Assembly (NCBI GenBank): GCA_035506155.1
Contig: DATJPX010000184.1
Coordinates: 1 to 7,706, forward strand
DNA length: 7,706 nucleotides
DNA from: UBA877 sp035506155
GTDB taxonomy: Bacteria > Chloroflexota > Anaerolineae > Anaerolineales > Villigracilaceae
Reading direction: 5' to 3'
Both the position numbers and the translations under genes were made by a program. Below, piece after piece: positions 1 to 5,464 of this stretch; positions within the stretch are counted from its first letter, which is position 1, and every line of letters begins with the position of its first letter. The notes beneath the pieces are model-generated. The model was given only the letters and a program-made list of their open reading frames with translations, was not told the DNA's origin and did not search any database.

Positions 1-1
1 G

Positions 2-259
2 GGGGCGTGCATCGCCGCCAACAAGCTGGATGGCATCTACGCCGGGATCTGCCACGACACCTATTCGGCCCACCAGGGCGTCGAACACGACGACATGAAC
101 GTGCTCTGCCTGGGGACGCGCGTCGTCGGCCCCGCACTGGCAGAAGAGATCGTATCGGCCTTCCTCTCCTCCCGTTTCATCGGGAACGACCCGGGCGAGG
201 AACGACATTCCCGGCGGGTCGCCAAGATCAAGCAACTCGAAGCACACCAGACCAAGTAA
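2..259 (+). CDS. rpiB: Ribose-5-phosphate isomerase B, C-terminal part (5' end outside window)
   Basis: This is the last 85 codons of an RpiB/LacAB-family sugar-phosphate isomerase, which interconverts ribulose-5-phosphate and ribose-5-phosphate in the cytoplasmic pentose phosphate pathway. The visible reading opens with GACIAANKLDGIYAG, then CHDTYSAHQGVEHDDMNVL, then LGTRVVGPALAEEIV and a basic end with EERHSRRVAKIKQLE. The IAANK, YSA, HDDMN and LGxRVxG motifs are typical of the bacterial family, and the His of HDDMN is a conserved active-site position. The catalytic Cys expected just upstream of IAANK lies outside the window, so it cannot be checked. The frame ends at TAA 257-259, at the normal family C-terminus with no sign of damage. 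It lies 59 bases before the transaldolase/isomerase gene on the same strand, which suggests a pentose phosphate operon. Motifs are seen; function is established for the family. Confidence 0.93.
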   Translation, partial: GACIAANKLDGIYAGICHDTYSAHQGVEHDDMNVLCLGTRVVGPALAEEIVSAFLSSRFIGNDPGEERHSRRVAKIKQLEAHQTK

Positions 260-318
260 AACCGATTATCCACCGGTCAATTGAAGACCCTGACCGATTT
301 CACAAGATCAAGGTGCAT

Positions 319-3057
319 ATGACGTTACCCATTTCGCAACTTTACTCCCTCGGCCAGTCCCTCTGGTATGACAATATCCAGCGCCGCCTGCTCGAAAACG
401 GCGAGCTGGCTGCCATGATCCGGCGCGGCGACATCCGCGGGGTGACCTCCAACCCGACCATCTTCAACAATGCCATTGCCAAGACGAACGATTACGACAT
501 GGCCCTGGTCCCGCTCGCCTGGTCGGGCTGGGACGCCGAAAAGATCTTCTGGCAGCTGGCGATCGAGGACATCCGCGACGCCTGCGACCTGTTCACCGCC
601 CTCTACCGCGAGACCGAAGGGGCGGACGGATACGTCTCGCTCGAAGTGAATCCCACCCTGGCGCACAACACCGCCGGAACCCTCGCCCAGGCCAAGCAGC
701 TCTGGGAGTGGGTCAACCGCCCGAACCTGATGGTCAAGATCCCGGCCACCCCCGAAGGCATCCCGGCCATCCGGGCGGCCATTGCGGCCGGCATCAACGT
801 CAACGTGACCCTGATCTTCTCCCTGGAGCGCTACCGCGCCGTGATGGACGCCTACCTGGACGGCCTGAACGACCGCCTCTTGGCGGACCTGCCGGTCCAG
901 GGGATCGCCTCCGTGGCCTCCTTCTTCGTCTCCCGGATGGATACCAAGGTGGACGCCGCCCTGGAGTCGCTCGGTACCCCGGAGGCCAAGGGGTTGCTCG
1001 GCAAGGCGGCCATCGCTTACACCAAATTGGCGTACGACGAATTCCTGAAGATCTTCCGCGGCGAGCGATTCTCGCGCTTCCAGGCCGCCGGCTGCCGCGT
1101 CCAGCGACCGCTGTGGGCCTCCACCAGCACGAAGAATCCGGCCTACCCGGATACGATGTATGTGGACGAGCTGATCGGCCCCGGGACCGTCAATACCGTC
1201 CCGCCCCAGACCCTGACGGCCTTCCGTGACCACGGCAAGGCGGTCGTCACCATCCTGTCGGACCTGGATGGCGCCCGCAAGAGCCTGGCGGAACTCGAAT
1301 CCCTGGGCATCTCCATGGACAAGGTCACGGCCGAGTTGGAATCCGAAGGGGTCAAGTCCTTCTCGGATTCCTTCGCCGCGATGCTGAAGACGATCGACGA
1401 GCGCCGCCTGACGGCCGTCAGCGCCCTGGGTCCCTTGGCCGCCCCCGTGTCCCGGCGGGTGGCTGCCCTGGTCGAAAAGGACGCCCCGGCGCGCCTCTGG
1501 TCGCACGATCCCAGCCTGTGGACCGCCGATCCGGACGGCCAGGCCGAGGTGCGCAAGCGCCTGGGCTGGCTGGACCTGCCGCGCACCTCCCGGGCGGCCC
1601 TCAAGGAGATCAACGATTTCACCGCCCAGGTCAAGAAAGATGGCTTTACCCACGTCCTCCTGCTCGGCATGGGCGGTTCCTCCCTGGCCCCCGAAGTCCT
1701 GTCATTGGTCTTTGCCTGCCCCGGGATCACATTTGCCATCCTCGACTCGACCGATCCCGGCCAGGTGGCCGAGACGGCTGCCCGGTTCCCGACCGACAAG
1801 ACCCTCTTCCTTGTCTCGTCGAAATCCGGCGGGACGGCCGAGATCAACGCCATGTTCAACTATTTCTGGGAGCAGACCGGCGGCGACGGCAGGCACTTCG
1901 CCGCCATCACCGATCCCGGGACGGGGCTGGAAGCCCTGGCGAATGCCCGCGGCTTCCGCGCCACCTTCCATGCCGACCCGACCGTCGGCGGGCGCTTCTC
2001 GGCCCTCAGTCACTTTGGCCTGGTGCCGGCCGGGTTGATTGGCATCGACCTGGAGCGGCTGCTCGACCGGGCGGCCTGGATGATGCGCCAGTGCGCCGCG
2101 GACGTCTCCGGGGCGCGCAATCCCGGCCTGGTCCTGGGGGCCATCCTCGGCCAGGCGGCCGTGGACGGGCGTGACAAGCTGACCTTCCTGGCCGACGAAT
2201 CGGTCGCCCCGCTGGGCGCCTGGCTGGAGCAGCTCATCGCCGAATCGACCGGCAAGCAGGGCAAGGGCATCGTCGTCGTGGACGGGGAGCCGGTCGCCGG
2301 CCCCGAAAGCTACGGCGCCGACCGCCTGTTCGTCTATCTGCGCCGGGAGGGCAAGCTCGATCCCGCCGCCGCAGTGCTCAACCAGGCCGGCCACCCGCTG
2401 CTGGTCTTCAACCTGCCCGACGCCTACGACATCGGGGCGGAGTTCTACCGCTGGCAGGTCGCCACGGCCTTCGCCTGCGCCGCGCTGGGCATCAACGCCT
2501 TCGATCAACCCGACGTGCAGGACGCCAAGACCCGCACCGTCAACAAGATCGCCGCCTATGGCCAGTCGGGCAAGCTCGACGAAGGCCAGCCGGTCTGGGA
2601 GAAGGACGGCGTCAAGGCCTATTCGGACCTGAAGCTCGGCGGTCCCGGGTTGAAGGAGAGCCTGACTGCCTTCGTGAAGAGCGCCAAGAAGGGCGATTAC
2701 GTGGCGATCAACGCCTACGTGCCGCGCAACGCCGCCAATGCCGCCGAACTGGGCAGGCTGCGCCTGGCCCTGCGGACGAAGACCGGCTGCGCCACCACCC
2801 TTGGGTTCGGACCGCGCTTCCTGCATTCCACCGGCCAGCTCCACAAGGGCGGACCGGATTCCGGCCTGTTCCTGGAGATCACCGCCGAGCCGGTCAAGGA
2901 CCTGCCCATCCCGACCCAGAAGATGGACTTCGGCGTGCTCGAGCGGGCCCAGTCGCTGGGCGATTACGAAGCCCTGGAGGCGCGCAAGCGGCGCATCCTG
3001 CGCCTGCACCTGGCCTCGCCCGACGACCTGGAGAAGCTGGTCAAAGCTCTCCAATGA
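319..3057 (+). CDS. tal-pgi: Bifunctional transaldolase / glucose-6-phosphate isomerase (Tal-Pgi fusion)
   Basis: This is a 912-residue cytoplasmic fusion enzyme. The transaldolase half (about 1-375) exchanges a dihydroxyacetone unit between sedoheptulose-7-phosphate and glyceraldehyde-3-phosphate. The isomerase half (about 390-905) converts the resulting fructose-6-phosphate to glucose-6-phosphate. Transaldolase signs are LGQSLWYDNIQR with Asp18, TSNPTIF at 43-49, Glu109 in SLEVNP, and the Schiff-base Lys140 in NLMVKIPATPEG. Isomerase signs are GMGGSSLAPE (450-459), SSKSGGTAE (500-508), GGRFSAL (557-563), AESTGKQGKG with Glu642, and DQPDVQDAK ending at Lys737. All expected catalytic positions appear intact. 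ATG 319 is chosen because family proteins begin with this LGQSxWxDNI segment soon after the start. The open frame continues upstream only because it is out of frame with rpiB. A weak AAGGTG lies just before the ATG. The gene follows rpiB by 59 bases and overlaps the next start as ATGA. The fusion is known in several bacterial groups; the joint use of fructose-6-phosphate is inference. Confidence 0.95.
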   Translation: MTLPISQLYSLGQSLWYDNIQRRLLENGELAAMIRRGDIRGVTSNPTIFNNAIAKTNDYDMALVPLAWSGWDAEKIFWQLAIEDIRDACDLFTALYRETEGADGYVSLEVNPTLAHNTAGTLAQAKQLWEWVNRPNLMVKIPATPEGIPAIRAAIAAGINVNVTLIFSLERYRAVMDAYLDGLNDRLLADLPVQGIASVASFFVSRMDTKVDAALESLGTPEAKGLLGKAAIAYTKLAYDEFLKIFRGERFSRFQAAGCRVQRPLWASTSTKNPAYPDTMYVDELIGPGTVNTVPPQTLTAFRDHGKAVVTILSDLDGARKSLAELESLGISMDKVTAELESEGVKSFSDSFAAMLKTIDERRLTAVSALGPLAAPVSRRVAALVEKDAPARLWSHDPSLWTADPDGQAEVRKRLGWLDLPRTSRAALKEINDFTAQVKKDGFTHVLLLGMGGSSLAPEVLSLVFACPGITFAILDSTDPGQVAETAARFPTDKTLFLVSSKSGGTAEINAMFNYFWEQTGGDGRHFAAITDPGTGLEALANARGFRATFHADPTVGGRFSALSHFGLVPAGLIGIDLERLLDRAAWMMRQCAADVSGARNPGLVLGAILGQAAVDGRDKLTFLADESVAPLGAWLEQLIAESTGKQGKGIVVVDGEPVAGPESYGADRLFVYLRREGKLDPAAAVLNQAGHPLLVFNLPDAYDIGAEFYRWQVATAFACAALGINAFDQPDVQDAKTRTVNKIAAYGQSGKLDEGQPVWEKDGVKAYSDLKLGGPGLKESLTAFVKSAKKGDYVAINAYVPRNAANAAELGRLRLALRTKTGCATTLGFGPRFLHSTGQLHKGGPDSGLFLEITAEPVKDLPIPTQKMDFGVLERAQSLGDYEALEARKRRILRLHLASPDDLEKLVKALQ

Positions 3058-3914
3058 AATCAAGCCGGGTTTTGCGGAAGGTTCCCTTCCTGGCAATCCT
3101 GCTCCTGGCGGCCTGTCAACCACAGGCCGCTTTGCCATCTCCGACGCCGTACCCGGCTTCCCCGACCTCCAGCCTCGCCCCGATCGCCCCGTCCACTTCC
3201 ACGCCGGCTCCGACCCCGACCGCAACCCTGCAGCCTTCGCCGACCCTCTTCCCGCTGGCGGTGACGGAAGCGGTGGTGCCCTGCAACCAGCGCCGTCCGG
3301 CCGCAGACGACCTCTGGCCGGTGGTCAGCGCGGGTTTCGGCCTGGACCCGCATTATGTCCCGCCGGACCTGGTCCGCCTGGGGGCCTACCTGCCGGGGGC
3401 CGTCTCGCTGCCCGACAATCAGCTGCGCCAGGCAGCCGCGGCTGCCCTGGGACAGCTCGTCAAAGCCATGCGCCTCGAAAGCCTGCACCCAACGATCCTG
3501 TCGGCCTACCGCAGCTACGCCGACCAGGTGGTGGCGCACGATCGCTGGCTGGCCTCCGACCCGGCGACCGCCGACCAGGTCAGCGCCCTGCCCGGGCACA
3601 GTGAGCACCAGCTCGGGACGGTCGTGGATTTCGGCTCGCCCGAGATGCCGGCCCTGACCGGCAGCGCGACCGATCCGTTCTCGCCGCTCTTCGACCAGAC
3701 CGGCGAAGGCCGCTGGCTGGCCGCCCATGCGTTCGAATACGGCTTCACACTCACCAATCCGCCTGGCGCCGAGCCCTGGACCGGCCTGACCTACGAGCCC
3801 TGGCACTACCGCTATGTGGGGGTGGATTTGGCAACCTACCTGCACGAAAGCGGCTATTTCCTGACCGAATACCTGTTCAAGGTGGGCCCTGCGCTTCCCT
3901 GCATTCCCGGATAG
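3054..3914 (+). CDS. Lipoprotein D-alanyl-D-alanine carboxypeptidase-like protein, VanY/M15B family
   Basis: This is a 286-residue predicted lipoprotein. Residues 1-21 form a basic then hydrophobic signal ending in the lipobox LAAC with Cys21. A Pro/Thr/Ser-rich stalk follows to about 70, and the M15B peptidase domain fills the rest. Catalytic signs are SAYRSY (150-155, substrate Arg153), SEHQLGTVVD with zinc ligands His185 and Asp192, and YEPWHYRYVG with catalytic Glu248 and zinc ligand His251. These match family enzymes that remove the terminal D-Ala from peptidoglycan stem peptides, so it probably acts outside the membrane on the cell wall. Cys77 and Cys283 flank the domain and could form a disulfide. 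The start ATG 3054 overlaps the Tal-Pgi stop as ATGA and has no good ribosome binding site at normal spacing, so translational coupling is likely. There is no vanR/vanS/vanH context, so housekeeping wall trimming is more likely than glycopeptide resistance. The family call is firm; substrate specificity is inferred. Confidence 0.9.
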   Translation: MKSSRVLRKVPFLAILLLAACQPQAALPSPTPYPASPTSSLAPIAPSTSTPAPTPTATLQPSPTLFPLAVTEAVVPCNQRRPAADDLWPVVSAGFGLDPHYVPPDLVRLGAYLPGAVSLPDNQLRQAAAAALGQLVKAMRLESLHPTILSAYRSYADQVVAHDRWLASDPATADQVSALPGHSEHQLGTVVDFGSPEMPALTGSATDPFSPLFDQTGEGRWLAAHAFEYGFTLTNPPGAEPWTGLTYEPWHYRYVGVDLATYLHESGYFLTEYLFKVGPALPCIPG

Positions 3915-3915
3915 C

Positions 3916-3942
3916 CCTTAAGTATCATTTACAGAACTGTTA
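3916..3942 (+). promoter_or_regulatory. Shared upstream element, copy 1 (before lipoprotein CAP gene)
   Basis: CCTTAA (3916-3921), six bases, then TTTACAGAACTGTTA (3928-3942). The same two blocks with the same six-base gap recur at 5175-5201, before the other CAP gene. Inside the longer block, ACAG and CTGT form an inverted repeat around AA, which would suit an operator or activator site. It starts two bases after the stop of the M15 gene and ends 25 bases before the GTG start at 3968. I could not place a convincing sigma-70 -10 box at fixed spacing in both copies, so the exact role is open. The repeat is seen; regulation is inferred. Confidence 0.5.
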
Positions 3943-3967
3943 GAAGGCTGGCCGGAGGCCATTCGAT

Positions 3968-5089
3968 GTGATATGGTCATATCGTATGGACCCTTCGATG
4001 CGCCTGGTCAGGCTGCCTGCCTGCCTGATCGTCCTAGCCTTTCTGAGCGCCTGCGCCTTGCCGGCCAGTCTGACGCCGCTCCTGGGCGGCCTGTGGACGC
4101 CGACGCCGCGCCCATCCGTGACGGAATCGCTCACTGTTCCGCCGACCGAAACGGCGACGTTCACCTTCACCCCGACTTTCACCGATACTTCGACTCCCAC
4201 GTGGACGGTTACCTTGACCTACACGGAAACGCCGACCGCGACCATGACCGCCTCGGCGACCGGCACGCCGTCCTCCACGGCCAGCCCGTTCCCCACCTGG
4301 ACCCGTACGCTGCTGCCCACGGCGACGCGCACACGCACCCCGCTGCCCTCCCTGACGCCGTTCACGCTGACGGTTTCCCTGACGGCTGCCGCGGCTCAAA
4401 CGGCGACCCAAACCGCCTCCCTCACGTTTACCTCCACTTCCACCCAGGCGTCGGATCCATTGGCCACCGCGACGGCGACGGGTGAACCCCCGGCCTCGGA
4501 AGAGACGGACACCTCCACCCCGACGATCCTGATGACCGGCGAGACCGAAACGCCGGAGCAGACGGCTTCGTTCACTTCGACCCCGGCCCCGACGCTGACC
4601 TTCACCCCCACGGTCTCGCTGACGCTGTCTTCCACGGCGACCGTCCGCACCTCGCCGACGGCCACCCGGACCTCCACGGCCCTGCCCTCGGGCTGCACCC
4701 TGACCCACAACGGCGCCTGGGAGCTTCAACTCTATGACCTGATCAATGCCGAACGGGCAAAGGTTGGATTGGCGCCTCTGGTGGCCAACGGCGCCCTGGA
4801 AATATCCGCCGGCTGGCACAGCGATGACATGGCCATCAATCATTTCATGTCCCATACGGGATCGGACGGCTCCAGTTTCTGGGACCGGGCGCTTCGGGCG
4901 GGCTATACCGGTCACTGGGGCGGCGAGATCATCTACGGCGGCGGGAACAGCACGCCGGCCTCGGCCGTGGCCTGGTGGATGGGCGATGCACCTCACAAGG
5001 CCATGATCGTCGGCGACCTGAACGATTTCGGCGCCGGGTTCGCTTCCTGCTCTGGCAATTATTTCACGGTCGACTTCGGCCACCGCTGA
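3968..5089 (+). CDS. CAP/SCP-domain lipoprotein with long Thr-rich stalk
   Basis: This is a 373-residue predicted surface lipoprotein. From the GTG start at 3968, the N-terminus carries a hydrophobic segment ending in lipobox LSAC (Cys29). Residues about 30-240 are a low-complexity stalk rich in Thr, Pro, Ser and Ala, often with Thr at every second position. The C-terminal 130 residues are a CAP (cysteine-rich secretory/SCP, YkwD-like) domain: LINAERAKVGL, His284 in WHSDDMA, MSHTGSDGSSFWDR, Glu320 in GGEII, His343 in APHKAM, and an end in YFTVDFGHR. Cys243 and Cys361 bracket the domain and probably pair. GGAGG at 3954-3958, nine bases upstream, supports GTG 3968. ATG 3986 or 3998 would also leave a usable signal sequence. 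The biochemical role of bacterial CAP domains is poorly known, so no activity is claimed. The domain is paralogous to the C-terminus of the protein at 5465-7495. Family and surface location are confident; the start is moderate. Confidence 0.88.
   Translation: MIWSYRMDPSMRLVRLPACLIVLAFLSACALPASLTPLLGGLWTPTPRPSVTESLTVPPTETATFTFTPTFTDTSTPTWTVTLTYTETPTATMTASATGTPSSTASPFPTWTRTLLPTATRTRTPLPSLTPFTLTVSLTAAAAQTATQTASLTFTSTSTQASDPLATATATGEPPASEETDTSTPTILMTGETETPEQTASFTSTPAPTLTFTPTVSLTLSSTATVRTSPTATRTSTALPSGCTLTHNGAWELQLYDLINAERAKVGLAPLVANGALEISAGWHSDDMAINHFMSHTGSDGSSFWDRALRAGYTGHWGGEIIYGGGNSTPASAVAWWMGDAPHKAMIVGDLNDFGAGFASCSGNYFTVDFGHR
3970..3983. repeat. 14-bp inverted repeat at the start of the CAP lipoprotein gene
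   Basis: GATATG, GT, CATATC is a perfect inverted repeat with a 2-base centre. It begins inside the GTG start codon at 3968-3970 and lies upstream of the alternative ATG starts at 3986 and 3998. It could be an operator half-site pair or, as RNA, a small hairpin (GATAT, GGTC loop, ATATC) next to the start. A short palindrome can also arise by chance, and no second copy was seen in the window. Confidence 0.35.
4055..4690 (+). repeat. Low-complexity Thr/Pro/Ser-coding stalk region
   Basis: About 210 codons dominated by ACG/ACC (Thr), CCG/CCC (Pro), Ser and Ala, lying between the lipid-anchor Cys29 and the CAP domain. Several stretches alternate Thr with another residue, for example FTFTPTFTDTSTPTWTVTLT. 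The pattern is irregular, not a strict tandem repeat. Such segments usually act as extended, often O-glycosylated spacers that hold a domain away from the membrane. That role is inferred, and no glycosylation gene is visible here. Confidence 0.8.
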
Positions 5090-5095
5090 GCGCGT

Positions 5096-5112
5096 GGTCC
5101 CGAAGACGGGCC
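5096..5112 (+). terminator. Weak hairpin after the CAP lipoprotein gene
   Basis: GG(T)CCCG, loop AAGA, CGGGCC forms a six-pair GC stem with one bulged T, beginning six bases after the TGA at 5087-5089. The tail after it (AGAGATTCTTTCG) is only mildly T-rich, so it is at best a weak intrinsic terminator. It may instead be an mRNA-stabilising 3' hairpin. Confidence 0.3.
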
Positions 5113-5174
5113 AGAGATTCTTTCGTATGGACTTCCTCTTCGACGTTCCATAGCCTGCCTGCCTTCTCGCCGAA

Positions 5175-5201
5175 CCTTAATTCCGGTTTACAGAACTGTT
5201 A
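5175..5201 (+). promoter_or_regulatory. Shared upstream element, copy 2 (before Ig-CAP gene)
   Basis: CCTTAA (5175-5180), six different bases, then TTTACAGAACTGTTA (5187-5201). Both blocks match the copy at 3916-3942 exactly and at the same spacing, while the six bases between them and the flanks differ. This is the pattern expected of a bound site, not of a recently copied segment. It lies 264 bases before the ATG at 5465, much further than copy 1 lies from its gene. A possible -10-like TATGAT sits at 5225-5230, but it has no matching -35 box at standard spacing. Confidence 0.5.
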
Positions 5202-5464
5202 AACGCTTCGAATCCGCCTTCCGGTATGATTAGAAATAGGTCGCTGTGAGTAAGCCGGCAGCAGCCACGAGGTGAACATCTCTCGGGCGATGCCTGACGA
5301 TCCAACGCCGCCTGCGGCGCGTACCGTGATCGGATCTCGGGGCTCTTCGTCCCGGCAGGCCCGCAAAGCCGGGCCAGGTATTGTTTTTTTATCGAGGATT
5401 GCCAAGTTGTGGATGGACCTGCACGGTTGTTCGCCGCGCTTGGGCGAACAAGAAGGAGAATGCC
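5202..5464 (+). promoter_or_regulatory. Long non-coding, hairpin-rich leader of the Ig-CAP gene
   Basis: The whole gap 5090-5464 has no convincing gene. Its second part, after the shared element, holds several short inverted repeats. GAGGT/ATCTC (5269-5273 with 5278-5282) closes a GAAC loop. CGCCG/CGGCG (5306-5310 with 5315-5319) closes CCTG. CGGGG/TCCCG (5338-5342 with 5350-5354) includes one G-U pair. GGCCCG/CGGGCC (5358-5363 with 5370-5375) is followed by a T-run at 5384-5390. A good ribosome binding site, AAGGAG at 5453-5458, lies six bases before the ATG at 5465. If transcription starts near the shared element, the mRNA would carry about 230-260 untranslated bases, which leaves room for a structured cis-regulatory RNA. 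I could not match it to a riboswitch class by eye. Pairings are seen; regulation is inferred. Confidence 0.4.
5358..5390 (+). terminator. Candidate attenuator hairpin with T-tract inside the leader
   Basis: A six-pair GC stem, GGCCCG/CGGGCC (5358-5363 and 5370-5375) with loop CAAAGC, is followed after eight bases by seven consecutive T at 5384-5390. The gap between stem and T-run is longer than in a textbook intrinsic terminator, so efficiency is doubtful. It lies 75 bases before the ATG of the Ig-CAP gene, where it could stop transcription conditionally. An alternative pairing, CCCGGC (5351-5356) with GCCGGG (5368-5373), is mutually exclusive with this stem and with the CGGGG/TCCCG stem just upstream. 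Confidence 0.35.

Noticed and set aside
7..318. In-frame open extension of the Tal-Pgi frame upstream of ATG 319
   Set aside because: It overlaps the clear rpiB reading in another frame, has Arg/Pro-rich shadow composition, and family proteins start near LGQSxWxDN.
325..1653. 442-codon minus-strand open frame
   Set aside because: Shadow of the transaldolase half; Gly/Arg/Gln-rich with no family features.
1702..3225. 507-codon open frame on the minus strand opposite tal-pgi
   Set aside because: A GC-rich shadow of the real gene on the plus strand; no recognisable domain, and it runs across the Tal-Pgi/M15 junction.
3054..3914. Vancomycin-resistance vanY
   Set aside because: The domain is the same family, but no van regulators, ligase or dehydrogenase are nearby; a wall-trimming housekeeping role is the safer reading.
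3928..3933. TTTACA read as a sigma-70 -35 box in both upstream elements
   Set aside because: At 16-18 bases downstream neither copy has a plausible -10 hexamer (GCCGGA and GAATCC regions), so a standard promoter is not supported.
4034..5083. 349-codon minus-strand, Arg/Gly-rich open frame
   Set aside because: Reverse reading of the Thr/Pro-coding stalk and CAP domain; the Arg-rich composition is a by-product of ACG and CCG codons.
5341..5380. Cyclic di-GMP-I (GEMM) riboswitch, suggested by GCAAAGCC
   Set aside because: The expected upstream GGCAAACC half and the paired P1b hairpin with GNRA loop are not visible; one short match is not enough.
5241..5400. ydaO/yuaA-type cyclic di-AMP riboswitch, suggested by GAGGTGAAC and GCCCG blocks before a cell-wall-type gene
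   Set aside because: The conserved CCGxCAGCTAACC block and the closing stem are missing.
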